This document shows, one piece after another, positions 12,110 to 22,791 of a stretch of 64,000 nucleotides of DNA. This DNA comes from Bradysia coprophila (lineage: Eukaryota; Arthropoda; Insecta; Diptera; Sciaridae). Position 1 is the first letter of the stretch. Each line of letters opens with the position of its first letter. The stretch is from the NCBI RefSeq assembly GCF_014529535.1, contig NW_023503608.1:4836001-4900000 (forward strand), given 5' to 3'. A model generated the notes under the pieces. That model saw nothing but the letters and a program-made list of their open reading frames with translations. It did not search any database and was not told the origin of the DNA. The position numbers and the translations under genes are program-made.

Positions 12110-12247
12110 TACTTATGACAGTTCATTTTTACTGAATGATGTTCAACTGACACATCTAACGCAAACATGGCAGTCGCCGGTTCAAGCCGCCACTCGTTGA
12201 TTTTTCATACATTGTCAAGTTCCAGTTTCAGTACTCCATTTAAAGTA

Positions 12248-12477
12248 CCAACGCACTACAAGCAAAAGTGATCATAGTTGACAGCTGCCAAATAGAGTAC
12301 TATTTTGTATGAAATGTTTTTCTTTAGTGTTTTACAGTTGTGAGACACACTGTCAAGTTTCAGTACCCTATTTAGAGTACTACTCATGCTTGAATGCGTA
12401 AAAAAAACCATTTCATACAAAATAGTATTCTATTTGGCAGCTGGCGACTATGATTACTTTTGCTTGAAGTGCATTGG
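12248..12477. mobile_element. Inverted-repeat element (CCAACGCACT family), nested
   Basis: Long terminal inverted repeats start CCAACGCACTACAAGCAAAA and end in the reverse complement, with about 70-bp arms (CTGCCAAATAGAGTACTATT inside). The middle (about 12350-12395) carries another end of the same family (GTACTACTCATGCTTGAATG), suggesting one copy inserted in or recombined with another. Same family at 15581-15731 and 37296-37458. No coding capacity. Confidence 0.7.
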
Positions 12478-12501
12478 GTGACTCATAATGCAGAGAGCAT
12501 T

Positions 12502-12740
12502 AATGAATGTCAACACAATGTATGGTCGAATGTCAAACTTTGTATGTAGCTATCAATGAATGTCAACACGAAGTACAATGAATGTCAACACAAGGTATGG
12601 TCGAATGTCAAACTTTGTATGTAGCGGAGGACATTGGAGGACATAGCGATTTCATATAAACAAACTCACCTCTCGCTATGAAATCGCTCGAAATCGCTAT
12701 GTCCTCCGGTTTGTATGAACAGACCATACCTGGTTTGTAC
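12502..12740. repeat. Short tandem repeat joined to a palindrome
   Basis: AATGAATGTCAACACAA plus TATGGTCGAATGTCAAACTT occurs at 12502-12550 and again at 12577-12625, with a partial unit at 12555-12576. It is followed by a palindrome 12635-12705 with arms GGAGGACATAGCGATTT and a smaller inner hairpin TGAAATCGCT. GGTATGGTC near 12594 pairs with GACCATACC near 12722, so the whole block may be one fold-back element. Confidence 0.6.
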
Positions 12741-12744
12741 ATTC

Positions 12745-12965
12745 ATTGGAGACACGGCAGAGTAAAGTAAACCAGGCAGGAGCCGACGACCAAAATACAT
12801 TCAAAGAAGGGACCTAAATCCCGTTATAATCGTTTACGTATTCGTTTCATGCATTTGTATTAGTAAGCGTTTTGCATCAAAATCAAAGGCCTACTTATAA
12901 ATTTAGGTCCCTCGTCAAAATCGACTGCTCTTGCCTGGTTTACTTTACTCTGTCGTGATTGGATA
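12745..12965. mobile_element. hAT-like MITE with 8-bp target duplication
   Basis: Core 12753-12957 has terminal inverted repeats CACGGCAGAGTAAAGTAAAC and its complement (about 26 bp, one mismatch). Flanking 8-mers are ATTGGAGA (left) and ATTGGATA (right), a 7/8 match. An 8-bp duplication fits the hAT superfamily. 205-bp core, no ORF. Confidence 0.75.
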
Positions 12966-13162
12966 GCACTACGTTGAAGAGTTTGCCATATTTTTCAATT
13001 ATTATTTCTCTTGCATACTAATGATCTAATGACAATTATTATCAATATTAAAATTCGTTTCTACCGCCCTTCGAACTCATTCTAGTGTAACTACCCAGAA
13101 ATTAGATCAAAGTAAACAAATTCCGTGTTATTGATTTTACTGAATTTATTAAACAGTTTCGA

Positions 13163-14865
13163 TTACAATTGCTTCTGAGTGGTATCAATTTCAATGCCAT
13201 GTATCTTTTTCATGTGCAGTCGTAAACCGACCTTTTGAACGTATTCCTTTTCGCACATTGTACACCTTAGCTTAACAATCTCCTTATGCTGTTTGCTATG
13301 CCTCGCCAGGTATTTTGGATGTTTAAAGGATTGACCACATTCATTGCAAACATACGACTTTCCAGAATGTAGTAGCACGTGCATGTTCAATAATCTGCGA
13401 AATGTGTCGGAAATTTCTTTCATTAGTCACTGCACTTCCAAATAGGTTCGATAAAAATGTTCAGAAAATTTGTTTTCGGATATCATAACCAAAAGAATTT
13501 TTCGTTTACCTTCGAAAAGCAAATATCTTGCCACACTTTTCACAGGGCCAATTCGAGGGGGTTTCGTTTTTACGTCTGTATATCTGCATGTGTTTGGTTT
13601 CAATGTGCTCCTTCAAAGATGTCCACTGAGTGAATGCAGAACCGCAGGTATCACAGATGTGGTTTCTGATCTTAAGGTGCGTTCCGTTCATATGCCTAGT
13701 CAGACTTCCGAAACTCTTATTGCAAATCGGGCACTTTTTCCAATGGCGTCTTTCGTGTCCTTTCACATGAGCTTTGAGTTTGCTTCGCGTGATAAACTCT
13801 TTGCCACAAGTAGAACACTTCAAATCGTTTTTCAATGGTCCGCAGTGTCTATTCTTCATATGTTCCTTAATGCTTGCTTTGGTTTGGAAGCAATCCGCAT
13901 TCTTGCATATATCGCAGAAGAATTCGTCTATTGAAGAAATGTGTTTCGATTTCGCGTGTTTTTGTAGACAAATCAAGCTTTGATATTCCTGACCACAGAC
14001 ATAACACTGATAATGTTGACCATTGAAGTGCTTCCGCATGTGTCGATCCGTTTCGCCAACAACGTAGCTTTCATTGCAAATTGAACAAGTCTGCAATTGG
14101 TGCGTGCCTGTTCCCCTTATCTCGTACACCACGAGTTCATCGTTTTGGTCACCTAATTTGAGATGGAAACAATGAGAATAAGAAATATTCCTGGTAAATG
14201 GTCATTACTTACCATATTGAGGATAAATGAGAGGAGCTTCGTGTATGAAAGAATTCTGCGACACGAAAGGGTTGTTGTATCCCATTTCTGTTATCGGATT
14301 TTCTATGAGCTCAGTCAATGGTTGATGGAAGTCAGTGATCGCTTCTTCTCTTACTTCTGGTTTGGTAACTATGCTACAATATTCAACTGCTAGCGTGTCC
14401 TTTTCACAACTATTCGTCTCTGAGTTCTCTGTTTTACTCACAACGTCAGCGAATTCCAACTCAACTTCACGTTTAACTTGGACGCCGCACTGTTCGATCA
14501 AAGTTTGCAACTGTGGCCAGCTGTGTAGTTTCAAACTAAAGAGCGTGTCATCGTTCTCACCGAACACTTTCACTACCAGATCAATATCAATGAAAATTGT
14601 GTTCCGTATCGACAGATTTCCATTCAGCATTTTGTTTAAACTGAAAATGTGCAAACTTCGATGCGATGGCAGGACCATCCAGTTTTCAAGACTCAGTTTT
14701 CCGGTTACATTTTCACGCAGGTTATCAAAATCTACAATTTTGTCTCGAATCGAAGTCGATAGAATGGTCGAAGGACTCTGAGTAGTGGAATCTGTTTAGA
14801 AATCAGTTTGTGTTAAATTAATGCAAATTGCGGAGAAATTGAATTCATTTACTTCGATTTTCCAT
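13163..14865 (-). CDS. C2H2 zinc-finger array gene 4, 9 fingers
   Basis: Four exons: 14865-14853, 14791-14213, 14152-13510, 13394-13163 (488 residues; GT/AG throughout, phases 1, 1, 2). Start MENR, then the shared N-terminal domain (ENWMVLPSHRSLHIFSLNKM; WPQLQTLIEQCGVQVKREV). There is no extra spacer intron. Nine C2H2 fingers: the equivalents of fingers 7 and 8 of genes 1-3 are absent, leaving a short basic linker (QIYRRKNETPSNW) before CEKCGKIFAFRRLLNMH. Finger 2 is CYVCGQEYQSLICLQKH. The last finger (QKVGLRLHMKKIH) groups it with gene 5. Probable nuclear DNA-binding regulator; target unknown. Intact reading frame. Confidence 0.87.
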
Positions 14866-14947
14866 GTCAATTGCTTGTAAGTTGTTAATTCTCGTATTTT
14901 GTATGTCTTTTAATTCCTTTTTCCTGTACACAACATCAACAGCAGAT

Positions 14948-14961
14948 TTGTTGATCAACAA
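14948..14961. promoter_or_regulatory. Conserved promoter palindrome of zinc-finger gene 4
   Basis: TTGTTGATCAACAA 83 bp upstream of the ATG, then ATGACAGTTCA, AACATGACAGTC and CTCAAGCCGC in the order seen at the other copies. Confidence 0.65.
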
Positions 14962-15066
14962 TACTTATGACAGTTCATTTACTGAATGATTTTCGACTGA
15001 CACATGGAAAGCAAACCAAGCAAACATGACAGTCTTCGGCTCAAGCCGCATTATATTCTTAAAATG

Positions 15067-15480
15067 TTGCACCAATACCCTCTCTAGCAACCAAACTTCA
15101 TTTTGACGCAGTCAAAATACCACCTTATTTCGACAAATGTGACACTGACTTTTTTTTGTAATAGAGTTGCCGTGCCGCGCTCTTTTTTAAAGCAATATCG
15201 ACGTCACACGAAAAAGATGAATTTAAAACTTTATTTCATTTTTGAACACCAAAATAACGAAGCAACACACAAAAAAACACGTCACAATCACAAATTATTA
15301 ATTTTCGAACACCGAAATGGTAAGAGTATCCCTAATATTTTCAACACAAAAAATTACATCGCTGCTCATACTTCATTTAATTTATTTTTAAAAGTGTAAA
15401 ATTTTCTATGACAGAATACACTGTACAGTTTTACCACCTTAATCTTCCTAGTTTGTTTGCTAGAGATGGTATTGGTTGCA
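15067..15480. mobile_element. 404-bp MITE with TTGCA target duplication
   Basis: Core 15072-15475 starts CCAATACCCTCTCTAGCAA and ends in the reverse complement of CCAATACCATCTCTAGCAAA (about 25-bp ends). It is flanked by a perfect TTGCA direct repeat (15067-15071 and 15476-15480). The interior is AT-rich and non-coding; superfamily not assigned. Confidence 0.72.
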
Positions 15481-15580
15481 CACAAGCCAAATTCGCTTTA
15501 TTAGGTTGCAACACATGCCAAGATTTAATGTTATTACACTCATAGTTCTAAGAGAACCTTGATTACACTTGACTTATGTA

Positions 15581-15731
15581 CCAACGCACTTCAAGCAAAA
15601 GTGCTTCGAGTGACAGCTACCAAATGTAATACTATTTTGTATAAACAATTTCAGATGTTTTTTACAGTGCCAAAATTGGTTGGCTGTCCCAATTCAGTAC
15701 GCTTGAGTACCACTCATGCTTGAAGTGTGTT
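15581..15731. mobile_element. CCAACGCACT-family element, second copy
   Basis: Left end CCAACGCACTTCAAGCAAAA, right end CACTCATGCTTGAAGTGTGTT, with internal CAGCTACCAAAT and ACTATTTTGTAT as in the 12248 copy. The right arm is eroded. No ORF. Confidence 0.6.
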
Positions 15732-16022
15732 TTACTTACTCAATAACGCAGTTCCAAATTTTTTACTTCAAACCACACGGATATAATATTCTATTCCTCA
15801 GCACTGCTTCAAGTGTTTGAGGTCTGACTTTGCTGTTCTAATAAATTAATTTGCTTTTTATTTCTTCCATCCCCTTCTGACCCCCCTGCTGACCTTCGAC
15901 ATTTATGAACATTCAAATTCGCTTCTGCCGCCCTTCGAATTCGTTCTAAACTAACTGTCCAGAAATTAGATCAAGATAAACAATTTCGTGTTTCAGTTAT
16001 TGAATTTATTAAACAATTTCGA

Positions 16023-17693
16023 TTACAATTGCTTCTGATTGGTATCAAGTACAACGCCATGTATCTTTTTCATGTGCAATCGTAAACCGACCTTTTGTAC
16101 GTATTCCTTTTCGCACATTGTGCATCTTAGCTTCACGATGGCTCTATGCTGTTTACGATGTTTCGCCAGGTATTTGTTGTGACGAAAGGATTGGCCACAT
16201 TCATTGCAAACATACGACTTACCAGAATGTAGTTGCACGTGCACGTTCAATAATCTGAAAATTGTGCAATATATTAGTCAGTTCCCTTCCAAACAGGTTT
16301 GATAAAAATGTTCAGAAAATATAAATTTCGGAAAAGAATTTTTCGTTTACCTTCTGAAAGCAAACACCTTGCCACACTTCTCACAGGGCCAAGTCGCAGC
16401 GTTCTCGCTTTTACGTTTGTGGATCTGCATGTGTTTGGTTTCTATGTGCTCCTTCAACGATGTCCACTGTGTGTAAGCAGAACCGCAGATATCGCAGATA
16501 TAGTTTCGGATCTTAAGGTGTTTCCCATTCATGTGCCGAGTCAGACTACCGAAACTCTCATTGCAAATCGGGCACTTTTTCCATCCGCGTCTGTCGTGTC
16601 CTCTCACATGAGCTGTGAATTTGCTTCGCGTGAAAAACTCTTTGCCACAAATGGAACACTTCATATCGCTTATCGAAGGTCGGCAATGTCTATTCTTCAT
16701 GTGTTCCTCGATGCCCGCTTTAGTTTGGAAGACATTCGCATTCTTGCATATATCGCAGAAGAATTCGTCTCTTGAAGTGATGTGTTTCGATTTCACGTGT
16801 TTTTGTAGACGGATCGAGTTTTGATATTCTTGACCACAGACATGACACTGATAATATTCACCGTTGAAGTGCTTCCGCATATGTCGATCCGTTTCGCCAA
16901 CAACGTAGCTTTCATTGCAAATTGAACAAGTCTGCAAGTGGTGCGTGTCTATTTCGCTTCTCTTGTACACTGAGAGTACATCTCTTTGATCACCTATAGA
17001 AACAATATTAATTCGAAGTATTCCAAGCGAATAACCTCTAAACTCACCTTCAGGATAAATGGGAGGAGCTTCGTGAATGAAAGAACTCTGCGATATGAAA
17101 GGGTTACTATATCCCAAAGCTTCCATTTCTGATATTGAATTTTGTATGAGTTCAGCCAGTGGTTGATGGAAGTCGGTGATCGCTACTTCACTTAATTCCG
17201 GCTTGGTAACGATACTACAAAATTCAACTGCTAGCGTGTCCTTTTCACAATTATTCGTCTCTGAGCTCGCAGTTTTACCCACAACGTCAGCGAATTCTAA
17301 CTCAACTTCAGGCTTAACTTGGGCTCCGCATTGTTCGATCAAAGTTTGTAACTGTGGCCAGCTGTACAGTTTCAAACTGAAAAGCGTCTCATCGTTGTCC
17401 TCACCGAACACTTTCACTACCAAATCGACGTCAATGAAAATTGTGTTCCGTATCGACAGATTTCCATTCAGCATTTTGTTCAGACTGAAAATGTGTAAAC
17501 TTCGATGAGATGGCAGAACCATCCAGTTTTCAAGACTCAGTTTTCCGGTTACATTTTCACGCAGATTATCAAAATCTATTATTTTGTCGCAAGTCGAATT
17601 GACAGCAACGTCGGGGGAGCCTGTATAGAAGCTGCTTTGGTCAACTTAATGCATGTTTTTGATAAATTAAATTCACTTACTTCGGCTGTCCAT
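16023..17693 (-). CDS. C2H2 zinc-finger array gene 5, 9 fingers
   Basis: Four exons: 17693-17681, 17620-17048, 16993-16351, 16254-16023 (486 residues). Start MDSR; residues just after it (SPDVAVNSTCDK) differ from the paralogues, then the shared domain resumes (ENWMVLPSHRSLHIFSLNKM). Nine C2H2 fingers from CSICNESYVVGETDRH to CTMCEKEYVQKVGLRLH, lacking the finger 7-8 block of genes 1-3. Finger 2 is CHVCGQEYQNSIRLQKH. Intron 2 (17047-16994) is 54 nt, has no stop and is in frame, so retaining it would add 18 residues. It sits head-to-head with Elp2, start codons about 970 bp apart. Probable DNA-binding regulator; target unknown. Confidence 0.87.
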
Positions 17694-17782
17694 GACCAAC
17701 GATCTTGTTGAAGTCCTCTTGTATGCCAATTAATTACCAAAAAAAAACTTTTTACGAGATGCTCTCGCAAAACTGCTCGCAG

Positions 17783-17796
17783 TGTTGATAAACAAT
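17783..17796. promoter_or_regulatory. Promoter palindrome of zinc-finger gene 5 (one mismatch)
   Basis: TGTTGATAAACAAT, one base off the palindrome of the other four copies, 90 bp upstream of the ATG. It is followed by GTGACAGTTCA, AACATGACAGTCGCC and TTCAAGCCGCC. From here to 18663 lies the Elp2 upstream region, where I see no other feature. Confidence 0.55.
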
Positions 17797-18663
17797 AATA
17801 TTTGTGACAGTTCAGCAACTAAACGACGTCCGTTCCTTCGACAAAATGCCATTATACAAATTCACAAACATGACAGTCGCCAATTCAAGCCGCCTATATC
17901 GCGGATTTTCCCAATTTACGTTTGAACCCTTGATTTACGTCATAATCAAATTCTAGATGATTTTTCACTCGACAAATTAAGTTTTATGGTTCAAATGATC
18001 CGCCAAGAAATTGTTACTTTTGATTTTAATTGAATAAGATGTCTGCGAGTTGTGTTAAGTTTAAAATTTAGCGTCGCGTTCAAGAAAAATTGACCGATTT
18101 TGAAGAATTCATTGAATTTTCAGTTAGTCATACCCTACTTTTTGAGTGTAGAAAATATATTTAAGATCCTCTGCAGTGTAGAGTGTTCATTCTTTACGTT
18201 CATTCCATTCTCATTCATTTCTGGCATTCCTTTCATTTCGAAAAGTCTTGCTAAAACCAAGGTTCTAAACATTGTCACACAGGTACAGGTACGCGAGTGA
18301 CACACCACACTTGCCTCTAAAATGGTGGATTTCATACGAAAATTCACCTCCTGTGATGATTCTCGTCGCTCTGATTTCTTTTTTTTTTTTTGTTATACGA
18401 AACCATCAGACGTGGTGTTTTCCCGCGTATCTGATAAAATGGCGATCTGCGTGACCTCCACAAAGTTTACATCCTTGACTTGAAACATTCAAATGGACTG
18501 TAAAAGCCCGCCACCTGTCATTTGATGCGGCTGTAATTTTCTGTCATGGAAGACTTGAAGTTTGTGGTTATGTACACATGTTGTTGTTGTGTAAATCGTG
18601 TCAGAAAACGTGTGTGAATTTACTGTCACAACAATAATAGGACGTTTTGTATCCTACGAAATA

Positions 18664-21477
18664 ATGAAAGTCAATAACGTTTACACATCTATCGCTTGTA
18701 ACCGAACCGTCGAGTCTGCAGACTGGGGTGACAATAATTTGATATTATTCGCAGCTTGCAATTCCGTTGCTGTATTCGATCCCGTCGTAAGTTAAACATA
18801 AGAACTCTATGCCGGGCAGTGTCATGTGTCTTACGTTAATTTCTAATCTCAGCACAATGAATCCGCTAAAATCATCAAAACATTCGTTGGGCATACGGCT
18901 CGTGTGAATACTGTTAAATGGATCAAAAACAGAAAGCAATTCATCTCTGGTTCAGATGACAATGATTGCATATACTGGGACATAGAAAGCTCTGACGAAC
19001 CTTCAGCTAAGTTCTTGAAAGGTCACACTGGCGCTGTTTCAGTTGTGGATGGAATTTACGTAAACGAGCATCTTATTGTTGCAACTGCTTCCACCGATTC
19101 AACGATCAAATTTTGGCATCAAGATTCCTCTTCGAATGATTTCGTTTGTGTGCAAACCATTTCGCTGGGCAGCGGTTTCTGTTTTGCCATCAAAATGTTT
19201 TACATCAAAAACACAGATTGTGTACTGCTTGCGTTGGCAACCGATGATCACAACGTTCATTTGTATGGTTCTGTCCATACAGCGGATAAAAGAGAATTCG
19301 TGGAAATTGAAACACTCGCTGGTCACGAGGATTGGGTACGAGGTTTGGATTTTGTCGGACTAGACGATGGAGACATTCTTCTTGCTAGCTCGGCACAGGA
19401 CACGTTTATACGATTATGGAGAATTTCCCCGCGATGTGACATCACTGCCGTGAAAACCGTAAACGAATTGAAGCCAGACGAAGAGATTAAAATCGAAGAG
19501 CGAATCTTCACAATCGAGTCGGAAAAAGGAACCAAACATCACTTCGCCATTGGATTGGAATCTGTTTTGTTGGGGCACGATGGCTGGGTATATGGGGTGA
19601 ATTGGAGCCGTCAAGCCGATGGTAATTAAATATTAAAATTTTAATGTCAGGAAATTCACATGATTCAATTGTTTCGATGGTATAGGAACACTTCAACTTC
19701 TCTCCAGTTCGATTGATAAAACGTTAATTATCTGGACGACAACAGAAGATGGCGTCTGGATGGAAAAAATTCGCGTCGGTGATGTTGGAGGCAATTCTTT
19801 AGGATTCTATGGCGGAAAGTTTTCTCCAGATGGACAAAGCATTATGGGTCACAGCTTTCATGGGAGCTTTCATATTTGGCGTCAAAATCAAGGAGATACA
19901 TCGTCTTGGCTACCCGGAATCGTTGTTGGTGGACACTTCAGTATGGTGCAAGATCTAGCATGGGAACCGAGTGGTAAATTTTTGGTAACTGTATCAGCCG
20001 ATCAGACGAGTAGAATACATGTTCCGTGGGTTCGGTCATCATTTGATGAACACGTAAGTGGTCTCAATCTGAGTAGTTCAATCAGTTATAGTTTCTCCCC
20101 ATTGCAGACGTGGCACGAGCTGGCCAGACCACAAGTACACGGCTATGACATGAAAGCTTTAGCTATGTTGGGAAGATATCGGTTCGCTAGTGGTGCTGAG
20201 GAAAAAATTATTCGAACTTTTTGTGCACCGGGAAATTTTGTGGAAAACTTCCGTAGAATTTGCAATATTTCCGCTGAAGATGACTGTGATGGCACTGTTA
20301 TAATAAACAGTAAGTTCCTTGACGCGTCACTGATTATTTGAACTTAATAATCGAATTTGTGTTGCAGCTTCATCGAAAGGAGCATCGGTTCCGTCACTAG
20401 GCCTGTCGAACAAGGCGGTTTTCATTGAGAATGAAGTCCCGAACGAACAGAGACACATTAAAGACGAATATCCGGAAAATTATTTCTCTGCTGTCACGCT
20501 CAACGGTAAACAGATTGACTTACCATCTAAAATGAGTCTCGTCCATTGCAATAACTTTTCCCTTAGAACCACCCCCGGAGGAAACTTTGATGCAAAACAC
20601 ACTCTGGCCAGAAATACAAAAGCTCTATGGACATGGCTATGAAATCTTTGCATTAGCTTCGAGCTACGACGGTAGATTTCTTGCCTCGTCCTGTAAATCC
20701 AATAATGCTGAACATGCTCAAGTGATCGTGTGGTAAGCATAAAATTTCCTGATTTAGCTAGTTCCCTTTATAATAGTCCTTAACAACAAAATTCCTTGTA
20801 AAGGAACACAACTACCTGGAAACAACATCAAAAGCTCCTGTCTCATCAACTAACCGTGACTCAAATGAAGTTTTCACCAAACAATCGATACCTACTGACG
20901 GTTTCACGAGACAGACGATGGACATTGTTTGAGAACATAAACGACTCCTTCGAAATGATCGCAACAACGGACAAAAAGAATGGAATTCACGGACGCATTA
21001 TATGGACATGTGACTGGACATTCGATTCGAAATATTTTGCTACCGGTTCAAGGGATGGAAAAATAGTTTGTTGGCGCAAAAGTGACGAACCCACAAACAC
21101 TTCGTTGAAACAGTGGAGTCATGCTGGTATTTTAGAAATGAAAAATGATTCTGTCACGGCCCTGGCATTCACAAAATGTTCGCAAAATGTTGGGTCTGAG
21201 TACGTTGTTGCTGTTGGTTTAGAAGTTGGTATAATTCATATTTATGGCTTCAGCGATCTGGGAACGTGGACTCCGTTTGGAGTTATTCAAAGACCGTGAG
21301 TGAAAGAATTTTTTGCTCGTTTCCCAATTCTAAAATTTTCTTTCCCTTGTCTATAGGATGGCTCATCATCTGTGTATCAATAAGATGGAATTTAAGCCCG
21401 ATGAGAGTAGAAATATATTGGCTAGCTGTGGCAACGACGGTTTGGTTCGTCTATATTCAATCAAAATTGAAAAATAA
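18664..21477 (+). CDS. Elp2: Elongator complex protein 2 (WD40)
   Basis: Eight exons: 18664-18786, 18853-19621, 19686-20053, 20108-20309, 20368-20505, 20567-20732, 20804-21295, 21357-21477 (792 residues; phases agree). Start [20 protein letters not shown] matches the typical Elp2 N-terminus. Repeated WD40 signatures run through the whole protein ([33 protein letters not shown] with [38 protein letters not shown]), giving the two-propeller layout of this family. Elp2 is a scaffold subunit of Elongator, which modifies U34 of tRNA wobble positions; it acts in cytosol and nucleus. The last exon ([16 protein letters not shown]...) has a second copy at 22479-22590. Length is normal for the family. 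Confidence 0.93.
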
Positions 21478-21487
21478 AGGAAATTCA

Positions 21488-22450
21488 CAGATATCGCAGA
21501 TATAGTTTCTGATCTTAATGTGTTTCCCATTCATGTGCCTAGTCAGACTACCGATACTCTCATTGCACATCGGGCACTTTTTCCATCCGCGCCTGTCGTG
21601 AGCATGAGCTGTGAATTTGCTTCGCGTTTTGGTTTGGAAGACATTCGCATTCTTGCAAATATCGCAGAAGAATTCGTCTCTTGAAATGATGTGTTTCGAT
21701 TTCACGTGTTTTTGTAGACGAATCGAGTTTTGATATTCTTGACCACAGACATGACACTGATAATATTCACCGTTGAAGTGCCTCCGCATGTGTCGATCAG
21801 TTTCACCAACAACGTAGCTTTCATTGCAAATTGAACATGTCTGCAAGTGATGTTTGCCTATTTCGCTTCTCTTGTACACTGAGGGTTCATCTCTCTGATC
21901 ATCTATGGAAGAAATGTTAATTCGAAATATTCCAAGCGAATATAACCTCTAAAGTCAGCTTCAGGATAAATGGGAGGAACTTCGTGAATGAAAGAACTCT
22001 GTGATACGAAAGGGTTGTTATATCCCAAAGCTTCCATTTCTGATATTGAATTTTGTATGAGTTCAGCCAGTGGTTGATGGAAGTCGGTGATCGCTACTTC
22101 ACTTACTCCCGGCTTGGTAACTATACTACAAAATTCAACTCCTAGTGTGTCCGTTTCACAACTATTCGTCACTAGGTTCGCAGTTTTACCCACAACGTCA
22201 GCGAATTCCAACACAAATTTAGGCTTAACTTGGGCGCCGCATTGTTCGATCAAAGTATGTAACTGTGGCCAGCTGTAGAGTTTCAAACTGAAACCGAACC
22301 GAACACTTTCACTACCAAATCGACCATCAATGAAAATTGTGTTCCGTGTCGACAGATTTCCATTCAGCATTTTGTTCAGACTGAAAATGTGCAAACTTCG
22401 ACGCGATGGCATGGCAGAACCATCCAGTTTTCAAGGCTCAGTTTTCCGGT
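21488..22450 (-). pseudogene. Truncated sixth zinc-finger array copy
   Basis: Closest to gene 5. It retains, in minus-strand order, the N-terminal domain from VTGKLSLENW on, the spacer and fingers 1-5, and stops in finger 6 at about 21488. Exon 1, the promoter palindrome and the last three fingers are absent. Internal deletions remove part of the N-terminal domain (around 22295) and the join of fingers 3 and 4 (around 21627). The intron-2 donor, GAAGGTGAGT in gene 5, reads GAAGCTGACT here (about 21955-21964), so normal splicing is lost. Two ORFs remain, but the gene cannot make an array protein like its relatives. Confidence 0.85.
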
Positions 22451-22590
22451 TCTAAAATTTTCCTGTTCTTGTCCATAGGTTTGCTCATCATCTGTGTATC
22501 AATAAGATGGAATCTAAGCCCGATGAGAGTAAAAATATATTAGCTAGTTGTGGCAACGATGGTTCGGTTCGTATATATTCAATTAACTAA
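22451..22590 (+). CDS. Second copy of the Elp2 terminal exon
   Basis: Duplicates 21328-21465, including the pyrimidine-rich intron end (TTCTAAAATTTTCCTGTTCT) and a CCATAG acceptor. Exon 22479-22590 encodes [18 protein letters not shown], then CGNDGSVRIYSIN and a stop, in the right phase to follow exon 7 of Elp2. It is open and its splice site looks good, so it could serve as an alternative last exon by a 1.18-kb splice from 21295. Differences from copy 1 are mostly silent or mild. Whether it is used is unknown. Confidence 0.6.
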
Positions 22591-22602
22591 TTGACTCGCA
22601 GA

Positions 22603-22791
22603 ATTCATCTGTTATCGGCAACGACGACAAAAATAATGACAGGCTCTGGGTAATTTGGTCCTTTATACAGTAAAATTCATGTTACAAAATTGAAGTACGA
22701 GATTTGAACTCAACAGATTAAAAATACTTTGATCGATGGAAGTATTAGAGCCGATAATAATAGTGGTCCTGATACGTACCGTCTGTAACAG
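22603..22791. repeat. Dispersed ~190-bp repeat, copy A
   Basis: Shares ATTCATCTGTTATCG, ACGACGACAAAAATAATGAC, ATACTTTGATCGATGGAAGT and CGTCTGTAACAG with 38829-39017 in a hobbit intron; clearly homologous over the full length. No ORF. Its right end touches the tail of the adjacent LINE fragment. Confidence 0.7.

Noticed and set aside
3276-17693. ZAD-type zinc-finger family
   Set aside because: The N-terminal domain lacks the two Cys pairs of ZAD and has no similarity to it by eye.
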